Assembly (NCBI RefSeq): GCF_025399795.1
Contig: NZ_JAODTZ010000027.1
Span: 1-64,000 of the forward strand
Origin: Streptomyces rhizosphaerihabitans
Lineage (GTDB): Bacteria > Actinomycetota > Actinomycetes > Streptomycetales > Streptomycetaceae
Reading direction: 5' to 3'
DNA length: 64,000 nt
In this document: positions 1 through 7,783 of the stretch, one piece after another
Layout of the letters: each line of letters opens with the position of its first letter
How positions within the stretch are numbered: the first letter of the stretch is position 1
Notes under the pieces: generated by a model
What the model was told of the DNA's origin: nothing
Database searches by the model: none
Seen by the model: the letters and a program-made list of their open reading frames with translations, nothing else
Translations under genes and position numbers: made by a program

Positions 1-1019
1 CTGCGGCAGGCCAGGAGCCTGCCGCCCGGAACGGCGTCGCCGCGACGCGAGGTGACGGCCCCGTGCCGGTCATCTCGCCCCTCGTGCGCCGGCTCGCCCG
101 GGAGAACGGCGTGGATCTGCGGGAGTTGGAGGGCTCCGGTCCCGAAGGACTCATCCTGCGGGCCGACGTCGAGTACGCGCTGCGTGCGGCGGCGACCGGC
201 CGGCTGCGATCGTCCGCCACCATGGAGCCGCACCACGCTCCGGCGGCCGGACTCGGCCCCGACGCGCCCCTCACGGACATCGCGTCGGTCGTGCCCGGTG
301 CGGCCGGTGTCGCCCGGAGCGCCATCCCGCACGGTGTCCGTGTCCCCCTCCGGGGAGTCCGCGGTGCCGTCGCCGACAAGCTCTCGCGCAGTCGGCGTGA
401 GATCCCCGACGCGACCTGCTGGGTGGATGCCGACGCGACGGAGCTCATGCAGGCACGCAGGGCGATGAACGCGGCGGGAGGCCCGAAGATCTCCCTGCTC
501 GCCCTGCTGGCCCGGATCTGTACCGCGGCACTGGCCCGCTACCCCGAACTCAACTCGACGGTCGACATGGACGCCCGCGAGATCGTCCGCCTCGACCACG
601 TGAACCTGGGCTTCGCGGCCCAGACCGAACGGGGGCTCGTCGTCCCCGTCGTACGCGACGCGCACACACGGGACGCCGAAGGGCTGAGCGCGGAGTTCGG
701 CCGGCTGACCGAGGCGGCCCGGACCGGGACGCTGACGCCCGCGGACCTCACGGGCGGCACCTTCACGCTGAACAACTACGGCGTGTTCGGCGTCGACGGC
801 TCCACGCCGATCATCAACCACCCCGAGGCGGCCATGCTCGGCGTCGGCCGCATCATCCCCAAGCCCTGGGTGCACCAGGGCGAGTTGGCGGTGCGCCAGG
901 TCGTCCAGCTCTCGCTCGCCTTCGACCACCGGGTCTGCGACGGCGGTACGGCGGGCGGTTTCCTGCGGTATGTGGCGGACTGCGTGGAACAGCCGGCGGT
1001 GCTGCTGCGGACCCTGTAG
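1..1019 (+). CDS. Dihydrolipoamide acyltransferase (E2) of a 2-oxoacid dehydrogenase, 5' part missing
   Basis: This is the 3' portion of an E2 acyltransferase gene; the frame is open from base 3, so the real start and the N-terminal lipoyl domain lie left of the window. The peripheral E1/E3-binding domain is encoded at about 66-185 (PVISPLVRRLARENGVDL, then GSGPEGLILRADV). An Ala/Pro linker and the CoA-dependent catalytic domain follow. The active-site motif DHRVCDG is at 924-944. The family transfers acyl groups from lipoamide to CoA inside the large cytoplasmic dehydrogenase complex. A complete E1a-E1b-E2 operon lies 11.5 kb downstream, so this is the E2 of a second, paralogous complex, as in streptomycetes with two bkd clusters. 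Substrate (branched-chain or pyruvate) cannot be settled from sequence. Confidence 0.93.
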   Translation, partial: AAGQEPAARNGVAATRGDGPVPVISPLVRRLARENGVDLRELEGSGPEGLILRADVEYALRAAATGRLRSSATMEPHHAPAAGLGPDAPLTDIASVVPGAAGVARSAIPHGVRVPLRGVRGAVADKLSRSRREIPDATCWVDADATELMQARRAMNAAGGPKISLLALLARICTAALARYPELNSTVDMDAREIVRLDHVNLGFAAQTERGLVVPVVRDAHTRDAEGLSAEFGRLTEAARTGTLTPADLTGGTFTLNNYGVFGVDGSTPIINHPEAAMLGVGRIIPKPWVHQGELAVRQVVQLSLAFDHRVCDGGTAGGFLRYVADCVEQPAVLLRTL

Positions 1020-1100
1020 CCCCTGGGGATCCGGTCACCCCCGTTTCCATGCCGTGCCCCGGGGGGTGGCACTGATCCCTCGGGCGCCCATACTCGGGGC

Positions 1101-2150
1101 ATGACCGCGTACGAGCCCGAGGGCGCGACCGGGCGTTCGGGCAGCTCCGGCCCCCAGGGCACCCCCGGTGCCGATGCCGGGTACGACGCCGTCGTGCTCG
1201 CGGGCGGTGCGGCCCGTCGGCTCGGCGGCGCGGACAAGCCCGGCGTACGGGTGGGCGGCCGGGCGCTGCTGGACCGGGTGCTGGCCGCGTGCGCCGGTGC
1301 GAACCGCACGGTGGTCGTGGCCGAACCCAGGTCCACCGCGCACCCCGTGGAGTGGGCCCGCGAGGACCCGCCGGGCGGGGGACCCCTCGCCGCGCTGGAC
1401 GCCGGGCTGCGACACACCACGGCGCCCTGTGTCGTCGTGCTCTCGGCCGACCTGCCGTTCCTGGAGGAGGAGACGGTACGGCGCCTGCTGGACACCCTTC
1501 GCCCCGACGGCACCCACGAGTCCCGTCCCGCTGCCGAAGACGCCCGCCCGGCCCGCACCGGTCCCGGCATCCGCCCCGACGGCGTCCTCCTCACCGACCC
1601 CGACGGGCGGGATCAGCCCCTCGTGGCCGTCTACCGTGCGGAAGCGCTGCGCCGTGAGCTGGCCGTCCTCACCGCCGCGCACGGGGGACTGGACGGGCTG
1701 CCGCTCCGACGGCTCGTCGCCGCCCTCGACCTCACTCGTATCTCCGACCCCGTCGCGTCCTTCGACTGCGACACCTGGGACGACATCGCCGCCGCCAGAG
1801 CACGCATCAGGGAGCATGGGCACGTGCTGGATGAATGGATTTCCGCAGTCAAGGACGAGCTGGGCATCGACCTGGACGTCGACACCGACGTTCTGCTCGA
1901 CCTGGCCCGCGATGCCGCGCACGGGGTGGCCAGGCCCGCCGCGCCACTGACCACGTTCCTCGTCGGATACGCGGCCGCGCTGGCCGGCGGAGGACCGGAG
2001 GCGGTCGCCGAGGCCGCCCGCAAGGCCACCGCGCTCGCGCTCCGCTGGGCCGACGAGGACACCCCCGACGCCAAACCGGACGCCGCCACCCCCACCACGC
2101 CCGCCGGAGCCACCCCGACGGCCCCCGCCACCGAGCCGGACGCCGGATGA
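1101..2150 (+). CDS. mobA: MobA-like molybdenum cofactor guanylyltransferase fused to a DUF6457-like domain
   Basis: A 349-residue protein. The N-terminal nucleotidyltransferase carries the NTP-binding signature VVLAGGAARRLGGADKP at residues 31-47 and a later LSADLPF metal-binding segment. This matches MobA, which attaches GMP to molybdopterin in the cytoplasm. From about residue 242 a separate helical domain begins (LDEWISAVKDELGIDL), resembling the actinobacterial DUF6457 domain, and the protein ends in a Pro/Ala/Thr-rich tail. The stop codon overlaps the ATG of moeA (ATGA at 2147-2150), so the two cofactor genes are translationally coupled. An alternative role as another sugar/CTP nucleotidyltransferase is less likely given moeA next door. 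Confidence 0.85.
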   Translation: MTAYEPEGATGRSGSSGPQGTPGADAGYDAVVLAGGAARRLGGADKPGVRVGGRALLDRVLAACAGANRTVVVAEPRSTAHPVEWAREDPPGGGPLAALDAGLRHTTAPCVVVLSADLPFLEEETVRRLLDTLRPDGTHESRPAAEDARPARTGPGIRPDGVLLTDPDGRDQPLVAVYRAEALRRELAVLTAAHGGLDGLPLRRLVAALDLTRISDPVASFDCDTWDDIAAARARIREHGHVLDEWISAVKDELGIDLDVDTDVLLDLARDAAHGVARPAAPLTTFLVGYAAALAGGGPEAVAEAARKATALALRWADEDTPDAKPDAATPTTPAGATPTAPATEPDAG

Positions 2151-3595
2151 CCGCCGCCCGCTCCACCAGGGACAGCCAGGACGCCGACGACTTCGACGTC
2201 GAGGAGGCACTCGCCCTGGTCAAGGGAGCCGGTGCCCGCGCGCCCGGTGAGCCCGGCCGAGCGGACAGCGCCGCCTTCGGCCCCCAGGGAACCGACCGGA
2301 CAGCGGTTCCCGCGCCCGACGCGCAGGAAAGCGGCAAGGGCGCACACACCCATCACCGGTCCACCCCGTGGCCCGAGGCCCGAGCCGTTGCCGAGCGGGC
2401 CGCCCGGTCCCTGCCGCGCCGCACCCCCGTTTCGGTCCCCCTGGAGGCCTCCCTCGGCCTCGTCCTCGCCGCACCCCTGACCGCGCTCACGGACCTTCCC
2501 TCCTTCGACACCTCCGCCATGGACGGCTGGGCGGTCGCCGGACCCGGTCCCTGGGACGTGCGCGAGGACGGCGTACTCGCCGGGCACGCGGAGCCGGAGC
2601 GGCTCAGCGACGGCGAGGCGGTCCGGATCGCCACCGGGGCGCGGGTCCCGCGGGACGCGACCGCCGTCCTGCGCAGCGAGCACGGCCGCCTCGACGACAA
2701 GGGGCGGCTGCACGCGAGCGGCGCGCAAACGCCCGGCTCCGCCCGCTCCCGGGGAATCCCGGCGATCGCGCACGGTCAGGACATCCGCCCGCGCGGCCAG
2801 GAGTGCCGCAGCGGCGACCAGCTGCTGCCGCTCGGAGCGCTGATCACCCCCGCGGTGCTGGGGCTCGCGGCGGCCGCCGGGTACGACACGCTCGCCGTCG
2901 TCCCCCGCCCGCGCGCCGAAGTTCTCGTCCTCGGCGACGAGTTGCTCACCGAGGGACTGCCCCGGGAGGGGCTCATCCGGGACGCGCTCGGACCCATGCT
3001 GCCGCCATGGCTGAGGGCGCTGGGCGCCGAGGTCGTCGCGGTACGCCGGCTCGGCGACGACGCCAAGGCGCTGCACAAGGCCATCACCGGCTCCCGGGCC
3101 GACCTGATCGTCACCACCGGCGGCACCGCGGGCGGCCCCGTCGACCATGTCCACCCCACGCTGCGCCGGATCGGCGCAGAACTGCTGGTGGACGGCGTCA
3201 AGGTGCGGCCGGGTCATCCGATGCTGCTGGCCCGCACCCAGGAGAACCAGCACCTCGTCGGCCTGCCCGGCAACCCCCTCGCCGCCGTCTCCGGACTGCT
3301 CACGCTCGCTGAGCCGCTGCTGCGCACCCTGGCCGGACGCGCGGCCCCGGAGCCGTACACGCTGCCCCTCAAGGAAGCCGTGCAGGGGCACCCGTACGAC
3401 ACCCGGATCGTCCCCGTCTCGCTGCGAGGCGACCGGGCCGCGCCGCTGCACTACAACGGCCCGGCGATGCTGCGCGGCATCGCCGCCTCCGATGCGCTCG
3501 CGGTCGTACCGCCGGGCGGTGCGCGGGCCGGCCAGGAACTGGAACTCATCGATCTGCCGTGGGCCACCGCGGGGATCGACGCGTGCTTCGTCTGA
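2147..3595 (+). CDS. moeA: Molybdopterin molybdotransferase MoeA
   Basis: A 482-residue MoeA that inserts molybdate into adenylylated molybdopterin. The start is the ATG overlapping the mobA stop; the frame stays open far upstream but lies inside mobA there. The N-terminus (about 1-80) is a variable Asp/Glu- and Pro-rich extension. The MoeA core follows, with SFDTSAMDGWAV near residue 121 and a MoCF-type domain starting at VLVLGDELL. The usual TTGGVS-GD loop reads TTGGTAGGPVDH here, a divergence worth noting. The C-terminal beta-barrel domain is present. Coupling to mobA points to one Mo-cofactor maturation operon. Confidence 0.93.
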   Translation: MTAARSTRDSQDADDFDVEEALALVKGAGARAPGEPGRADSAAFGPQGTDRTAVPAPDAQESGKGAHTHHRSTPWPEARAVAERAARSLPRRTPVSVPLEASLGLVLAAPLTALTDLPSFDTSAMDGWAVAGPGPWDVREDGVLAGHAEPERLSDGEAVRIATGARVPRDATAVLRSEHGRLDDKGRLHASGAQTPGSARSRGIPAIAHGQDIRPRGQECRSGDQLLPLGALITPAVLGLAAAAGYDTLAVVPRPRAEVLVLGDELLTEGLPREGLIRDALGPMLPPWLRALGAEVVAVRRLGDDAKALHKAITGSRADLIVTTGGTAGGPVDHVHPTLRRIGAELLVDGVKVRPGHPMLLARTQENQHLVGLPGNPLAAVSGLLTLAEPLLRTLAGRAAPEPYTLPLKEAVQGHPYDTRIVPVSLRGDRAAPLHYNGPAMLRGIAASDALAVVPPGGARAGQELELIDLPWATAGIDACFV

Positions 3596-3636
3596 GCCGG
3601 TCGAGGGCGGGAGCGGCATGAATCCGAGCGGGGAGT

Positions 3637-3650
3637 GTTTCACGTGAAAC
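3637..3650. promoter_or_regulatory. parS centromere site, copy 1
   Basis: The 14-bp perfect palindrome GTTTCACGTGAAAC is identical to the published Streptomyces ParB-binding consensus; the 16-bp version is TGTTTCACGTGAAACT, with one outer mismatch. It covers the probable GTG start codon of the channel gene (3644-3646). Such sites cluster around oriC and nucleate ParB complexes for segregation during sporulation. Confidence 0.93.
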
Positions 3651-4741
3651 TTCCGGGCCATGACGCGATCGCCCGCCAAGCGGACGAACATCTCGTGACC
3701 CATCAGGTGAGACTGCCGCAGAAGGTCGTGGAGCGTCCGATCCGGCAGGTCGCCAAGAGGCTGGCGATGGCGCTGCTGGTGCTCGTGGTCACCGCGCTCA
3801 TCGTCTGGTTCGACCGCGACGGCTACAACGACAGCTCGGACGGGAGCGTCGACCTGCTCGACGCCTTCTACTACGCGACAGTCACCCTTTCCACCACCGG
3901 CTACGGCGACGTCACCCCGACCAGCGATGTCGCCCGGCTCATCAACATCCTGGTCATCACGCCCCTGCGGGTGCTGTTCCTGATCATCCTGGTCGGCACC
4001 ACGCTGGAGGTCCTCACGGAACGCACCCGTGAGGAGTGGCGCTTGAACCGCTGGAGGACGGCCTTGATGAATCACACCGTCGTTGTCGGATTCGGGACCA
4101 AGGGGCGGTCGGCCGTCGAGACCGTCTGTGCGACCGGGCTCAAGAAGGAACAGGTCGTGGTCGTCGACCCGAGCCCCAGGGTGGTCGACGCGGCGACGGC
4201 CGACGGGTACGCGGGAGTGATCGGGGACGCCACGCGCAGCGATGTGCTGATGCGTGCCGAGGTCCACAGGGCGCGGCAGATCATCATCGCCACCCAGCGG
4301 GACGACACCGCGGTCCTGGTCACCCTGACGGCCCGGCAGCTCAATCGCGGCGCGAAGATCGTCGCTGCCGTCCGCGAGGAGGAGAACGCGCCGCTGCTCC
4401 GCCAGTCCGGCGCCGACGCGGTCATCACCAGCGCCAGCGCGGCCGGCCGGCTGCTCGGGCTCTCCGTGCTCAGCCCCGCTGCGGGCATGGTGATGGAGGA
4501 CCTGATCCATCAGGGCAGCGGGCTCGACATCGTCGAGCGGCCCGTCACGAAGGCCGAGGTGGGCCAGGGTGTCCGGGAGACCGCCGACCTGGTCGTCAGC
4601 GTCGTACGGGGGCATCGCGTGCTCGGATACGACGATCCGGACGTCGGCACACTGCAGTTGACGGACCGGCTGATCACGATCGCGCGGGTCACTCGGGGCA
4701 CCTGGACGACGCCGGGCATTCGGCCCCTGCCGCAGGAATAG
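3644..4741 (+). CDS. Two-TM potassium channel with RCK/TrkA-N domain
   Basis: A 365-residue K+ channel subunit. TM1 spans about residues 40-56, the selectivity filter TTGYGD is at 84-89, TM2 is at about 98-118, and a cytoplasmic Rossmann-type RCK domain starts at VVVGFGTKGRSAVE. The N-terminal tail is basic and cytosolic. I place the start at GTG 3644: the sequence GGGAG (3631-3635) sits 8 nt upstream, whereas the GTG at 3635 (three residues longer) would overlap its own ribosome-binding site. The start codon is the right half of the CACGTG core of parS, so ParB occupancy and expression of this gene are physically linked. It stands alone, 48 bp after moeA. Confidence 0.92.
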   Translation: MKLPGHDAIARQADEHLVTHQVRLPQKVVERPIRQVAKRLAMALLVLVVTALIVWFDRDGYNDSSDGSVDLLDAFYYATVTLSTTGYGDVTPTSDVARLINILVITPLRVLFLIILVGTTLEVLTERTREEWRLNRWRTALMNHTVVVGFGTKGRSAVETVCATGLKKEQVVVVDPSPRVVDAATADGYAGVIGDATRSDVLMRAEVHRARQIIIATQRDDTAVLVTLTARQLNRGAKIVAAVREEENAPLLRQSGADAVITSASAAGRLLGLSVLSPAAGMVMEDLIHQGSGLDIVERPVTKAEVGQGVRETADLVVSVVRGHRVLGYDDPDVGTLQLTDRLITIARVTRGTWTTPGIRPLPQE

Positions 4742-4771
4742 GCAGCGCCCCTCAGGAGTAGCGTCCCTCTC

Positions 4772-5752
4772 ATGTACGCGATCACGATTCCTGAACCTGG
4801 TGGGCCCGAGGCGCTGGTGTGGGACGAGGTCCCCGATCCGGTGCCGGCCGAGGGCGAAGTGCTGGTCGAGGTGGTGGCCAGCGCCGTCAACCGTGCTGAT
4901 CTGCTGCAGCGGCAGGGCCTGTACAACCCGCCGCCCGGGGCGTCCCCCTACCCCGGACTCGAATGCTCGGGGCGCATCGCCGCGGTCGGCACGGGCGTCC
5001 TCGGCTGGGCGGTCGGCGACGAGGTGTGCGCGCTGCTCGCGGGCGGCGGATACGCCCAGAAGGTCGCCGTCCCGGCCGGGCAGCTGCTGCCCGTGCCCGC
5101 GGGCCTGGACGTCCGGCAGGCGGCGGCGCTGCCCGAGGTGACGTGCACCGTCTGGTCGAACGTCTTCATGGTCTCCCACCTGCGCCCCGGTGAGACCCTG
5201 CTCGTGCACGGCGGCTCCAGCGGCATCGGCACCATGGCGATCCAGCTGGCGAAGGCCGTCGGAGCGAAGGTCGCGGTCACGGCGGGCACCAAGAAGAAGC
5301 TCGACTTCTGTGCCGAGCTGGGCGCGGACATCCTGATCAACTACCGCGAGCAGGACTTCGTGGAGGAGATCAAGCGGGCCACCGGCGGGGCGGGTGCCGA
5401 CGTCATCCTCGACAACATGGGCGCCAAGTACCTCGACCCGAACGTGCGCGCTCTCGCCGTCAACGGCCGGCTCGCCATCATCGGCATGCAGGGCGGCATC
5501 AAGGCGGAGCTGAACATCGCCGTTCTCCTGAACAAGCGCGCCGCCGTCAGCGCGACCTCGCTGCGTGCCCGGCCGCTCAGCGAGAAGACGGCGATCGTGG
5601 CGGCCGTACGCGAGCATGTGTGGCCGTTGATCGACTCCGGCCATGTCCGTCCGGTCATCGACCGTGAACTGCCGATGAGCGACGCGGCAGGGGCGCACCG
5701 GGTGCTGGAGGAGAGCAGCCATATCGGAAAGGTGCTGCTGGTCGCCCCCTAG
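4772..5752 (+). CDS. NAD(P)H-quinone oxidoreductase, PIG3-like medium-chain reductase
   Basis: A 326-residue zinc-independent member of the medium-chain dehydrogenase/reductase superfamily. The N-terminal GroES-like fold includes the family signature NRADLLQRQGLYNPPPG. The Rossmann domain has a nucleotide-binding GGSSGIGTMAIQLAK segment. The closest named family is PIG3/TP53I3-like NADPH:quinone reductase. No catalytic zinc-binding Cys/His set is visible. It likely reduces quinones or enone electrophiles in the cytoplasm. It follows the channel gene by 30 bp and may be co-transcribed with it; downstream lies the 49-bp repeat array. Confidence 0.93.
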   Translation: MYAITIPEPGGPEALVWDEVPDPVPAEGEVLVEVVASAVNRADLLQRQGLYNPPPGASPYPGLECSGRIAAVGTGVLGWAVGDEVCALLAGGGYAQKVAVPAGQLLPVPAGLDVRQAAALPEVTCTVWSNVFMVSHLRPGETLLVHGGSSGIGTMAIQLAKAVGAKVAVTAGTKKKLDFCAELGADILINYREQDFVEEIKRATGGAGADVILDNMGAKYLDPNVRALAVNGRLAIIGMQGGIKAELNIAVLLNKRAAVSATSLRARPLSEKTAIVAAVREHVWPLIDSGHVRPVIDRELPMSDAAGAHRVLEESSHIGKVLLVAP

Positions 5753-5914
5753 GGCGGGCACGCTCTTCCCCGGGCCCCGGTGGAGTGCCGGGCCTCTTCC
5801 GGGGGTGCTGTGGCCGCCCGGAGGCGGACTTCAGGTGCCCGCCCGGTGGCGGGCCGCAGGCCCCTGGGGTGCCGTGTGCCCAGGAGGACAGGGCGACGAG
5901 GCGAGAGGCGGTCA

Positions 5915-6093
5915 CGAGGTGCACTGCTTCGGTGCGGGGCGCCTCAGTCCGAGAACAGTGCGACGAGGCCCACCGCTTCGGTGCGGGGCGCCTCAGTCCG
6001 AGAACAGTGCGACGGGGCCCACCGCTTCGGTGCCGGGTGCCTCAGTCCGAGAACAGTGCGACGAAGCGCACCGCTTCCGTGCGGGGTGCCTCA
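5915..6093. repeat. 49-bp tandem array starting at a stop codon
   Basis: Three full 49-bp units and about 32 bp of a fourth. Read on the minus strand, units begin at 6093, 6044, 5995 and 5946, and every one opens with TGAGGC. The first TGA is the actual stop of the gene ending at 6091. Units differ by only a few substitutions. Two units contain the stem CACCG-AAG-CGGTG. There are no unique spacers, so it is not CRISPR. Because 49 is not divisible by 3, the repeated TGA appears in rotating frames. The rest of the 5753-6090 gap (5753-5914) shows nothing recognisable. Confidence 0.9.
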
Positions 6094-6807
6094 GGCGCGT
6101 CGCGCCCGCAGCGCCAGGAACGCCAGTCCCAGGCCCAGGCCGATGAGGATCAGGCCGCTGCCCAGCGGCAGGATCGCCGGCTCCGGCTCGGGCGTGGAGC
6201 CGGGGCCCACGACGCTCTGCTGAACGGGGACCGCGTCGTTGCGCGAGGGCTCGGGGGTCGCACTCGGCTCCGTGAGCCCGGGGTCGGTGTCGGCGGCGGG
6301 GGCCGTGTTCTGGAGATCAGGGTTGTCCTGGCTGTTCGGAGTGTCCGGTTCCGTGCGGCCGGGCCGTGTACGTCCCTCGCCCGCGAAGCTGCCCGCACGG
6401 GAGGGGTCCGCCGTAAGGGTGGGCCGTGCGGGATCGGAGGCGGCGGGGCCGGCGGCGTCCGAGGCCGAGCTCCCTTCGGCGGACGGAGCCGACGCGGCGG
6501 CGGACGAGGGAACCCCGGAGCTTGTCCGGGACGAGGGAATCCCGGAGCTTGTCCGGGACGAGGGAGCCCTGGAGCTTGCGACGGACGAGGGAGCCCCGGA
6601 GTTTGCGGGAGCCGAGGGGGTCCCGGAGCTTGCCCGGGACGAGGGGGCCCCGGAGTTCGCGGGGGCGGACGCGGGAGCCCCGGTGCTCGCCCGGGCCGAG
6701 GGGGCTCCGGAGCTTGTGGGGGCGGTGTTCGCGAGGGGGCCCGGGCCGTTCAGCAGGGCGATCGTCAGCAGTCCGGCCGTGGGCAGGGTGCGCAGCCATG
6801 GAGTCAC
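6091..6807 (-). CDS. Ser/Ala/Pro repeat surface protein with signal peptide and C-terminal membrane anchor
   Basis: A 238-residue protein of unknown function. I start it at GTG 6807, preceded by the purine-rich GGGAGGGGG. It has an N-terminal hydrophobic signal (about residues 8-28), then about ten degenerate decapeptide repeats of the type SSGAPSSRAS rich in Ser, Ala and Pro, a charged Pro/Asp/Thr region, and a C-terminal transmembrane helix (about 213-232) ending in RARRA. This resembles cell-wall-spanning stalk proteins; no LPXTG sortase motif is visible. The repeats are also DNA repeats of about 30-33 bp, so repeat number may vary between strains. The gene ends exactly where the 49-bp array starts. 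Codon bias supports coding despite the low complexity. Confidence 0.68.
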   Translation of the reverse strand: MTPWLRTLPTAGLLTIALLNGPGPLANTAPTSSGAPSARASTGAPASAPANSGAPSSRASSGTPSAPANSGAPSSVASSRAPSSRTSSGIPSSRTSSGVPSSAAASAPSAEGSSASDAAGPAASDPARPTLTADPSRAGSFAGEGRTRPGRTEPDTPNSQDNPDLQNTAPAADTDPGLTEPSATPEPSRNDAVPVQQSVVGPGSTPEPEPAILPLGSGLILIGLGLGLAFLALRARRA

Positions 6808-7035
6808 CTCGGTGACCCCCTCCCGGTACGGTTCGCCAAGACGGGTGCCGTGATCGACGCAACAAGCCTCACATGACGCCGTGATCCCGGCATCTCGACA
6901 GAAAGTGACTTCATTCGCGCACTTCAGGGGCCGTAGACCTCCGTCCCGTCGCGAACTGGGCCTTCGTACGTGGTGGATCACCGTGTACGGGGGGCACCAC
7001 CGTGATGGAGTACGTGGGTGCGAGAGAATGGCGGC

Positions 7036-7578
7036 ATGGAGATGCCGAGGAACGAACGGTCGCCGGAGAACCCTCAGATCCTGGTTGTCGGCCAGGACGG
7101 AATGGCTCTCGGCGGCACCGGGGACGAGGACTCCCGCGAGATCCCGGTGACGGAGATGGTGGAACAGCCCGCCAAGGTGATGCGCATCGGCAGCATGATC
7201 AAGCAGCTGCTGGAGGAGGTGCGCGCCGCACCTCTGGACGAGGCCAGCCGGGTCCGGCTGAAGGAGATCCACGCGAGTTCCGTGAAGGAGCTGGAGGACG
7301 GTCTGGCCCCCGAGCTCGTGGAGGAACTGGAGCGGCTCTCCTTGCCCTTCACGGACGAGGGCACCCCCAGCGACGCGGAACTGCGGATCGCGCAGGCTCA
7401 GTTGGTGGGCTGGCTCGAGGGACTCTTCCATGGGATCCAGACGACCCTGTTCGCCCAGCAGATGGCGGCCAGGGCGCAGCTGGAGCAGATGCGCCGTGCC
7501 CTTCCGCCGGGTGTCGGCGGTCTGGACGGCGATGAGGACCCCCGCACGGGAGGTCGCTCGGGCGGACCGTACCTGTAA
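7036..7578 (+). CDS. bpa: Bacterial proteasome activator Bpa
   Basis: A 180-residue homologue of the ATP-independent actinobacterial proteasome activator (Bpa/PafE). The central region (about 40-150) forms the helical bundle of this family, beginning with PVTEMVEQPAKVMRIGSMIK. The C-terminus ends GGPYL; the last four residues GPYL fit the GQYL-type HbYX motif that docks into the 20S core. Bpa rings open the gate for unfolded proteins and the repressor HspR. Start is ATG 7036 with GAGAG upstream; GTG 7018 in the same frame would add six residues. A strong intrinsic terminator follows at 7637-7668. The proteasome genes themselves are not in this window. Confidence 0.93.
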   Translation: MEMPRNERSPENPQILVVGQDGMALGGTGDEDSREIPVTEMVEQPAKVMRIGSMIKQLLEEVRAAPLDEASRVRLKEIHASSVKELEDGLAPELVEELERLSLPFTDEGTPSDAELRIAQAQLVGWLEGLFHGIQTTLFAQQMAARAQLEQMRRALPPGVGGLDGDEDPRTGGRSGGPYL

Positions 7579-7636
7579 TTACGCGGGTCACCGAGTCATC
7601 CCCGTCACCCCAGCGAGCCAAGGTCACCCCGACCGA

Positions 7637-7668
7637 AACGGGCCCGGCACCGAAGTGCCGGGCCCGTT
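7637..7668 (+). terminator. Rho-independent-type hairpin after bpa
   Basis: A perfect 14-bp stem (AACGGGCCCGGCAC / GTGCCGGGCCCGTT) with a CGAA tetraloop. It lies between the convergent ends of bpa and the kinase gene and can serve both strands. Confidence 0.85.
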
Positions 7669-7783
7669 CCCGATTCCGCTGCCGAGGCACGCTCGGGCCA
7701 CTCGGACTGCAGGGTCCACTTGCATCGCGCGGTCGCACGAACCGCACGGCCCGCCCGAACCGCTGCGAGCGTTCAGGGAGGCT

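Noticed and set aside
1631..5761. A 1376-codon open frame on the minus strand across mobA, moeA, the channel and the oxidoreductase
   Set aside because: It is antisense to four recognisable genes and its sequence is Arg/Asp/Gly/His-rich shadow translation, a usual effect of very high third-position GC.
5915..6093. CRISPR array
   Set aside because: Units are contiguous with no unique spacers and no cas genes occur in the window.
5785..6876. Plus-strand open frames through the 49-bp array and the surface-protein gene
   Set aside because: No family resemblance, no ribosome-binding site; the minus-strand reading has a signal peptide, membrane anchor and a proper start.
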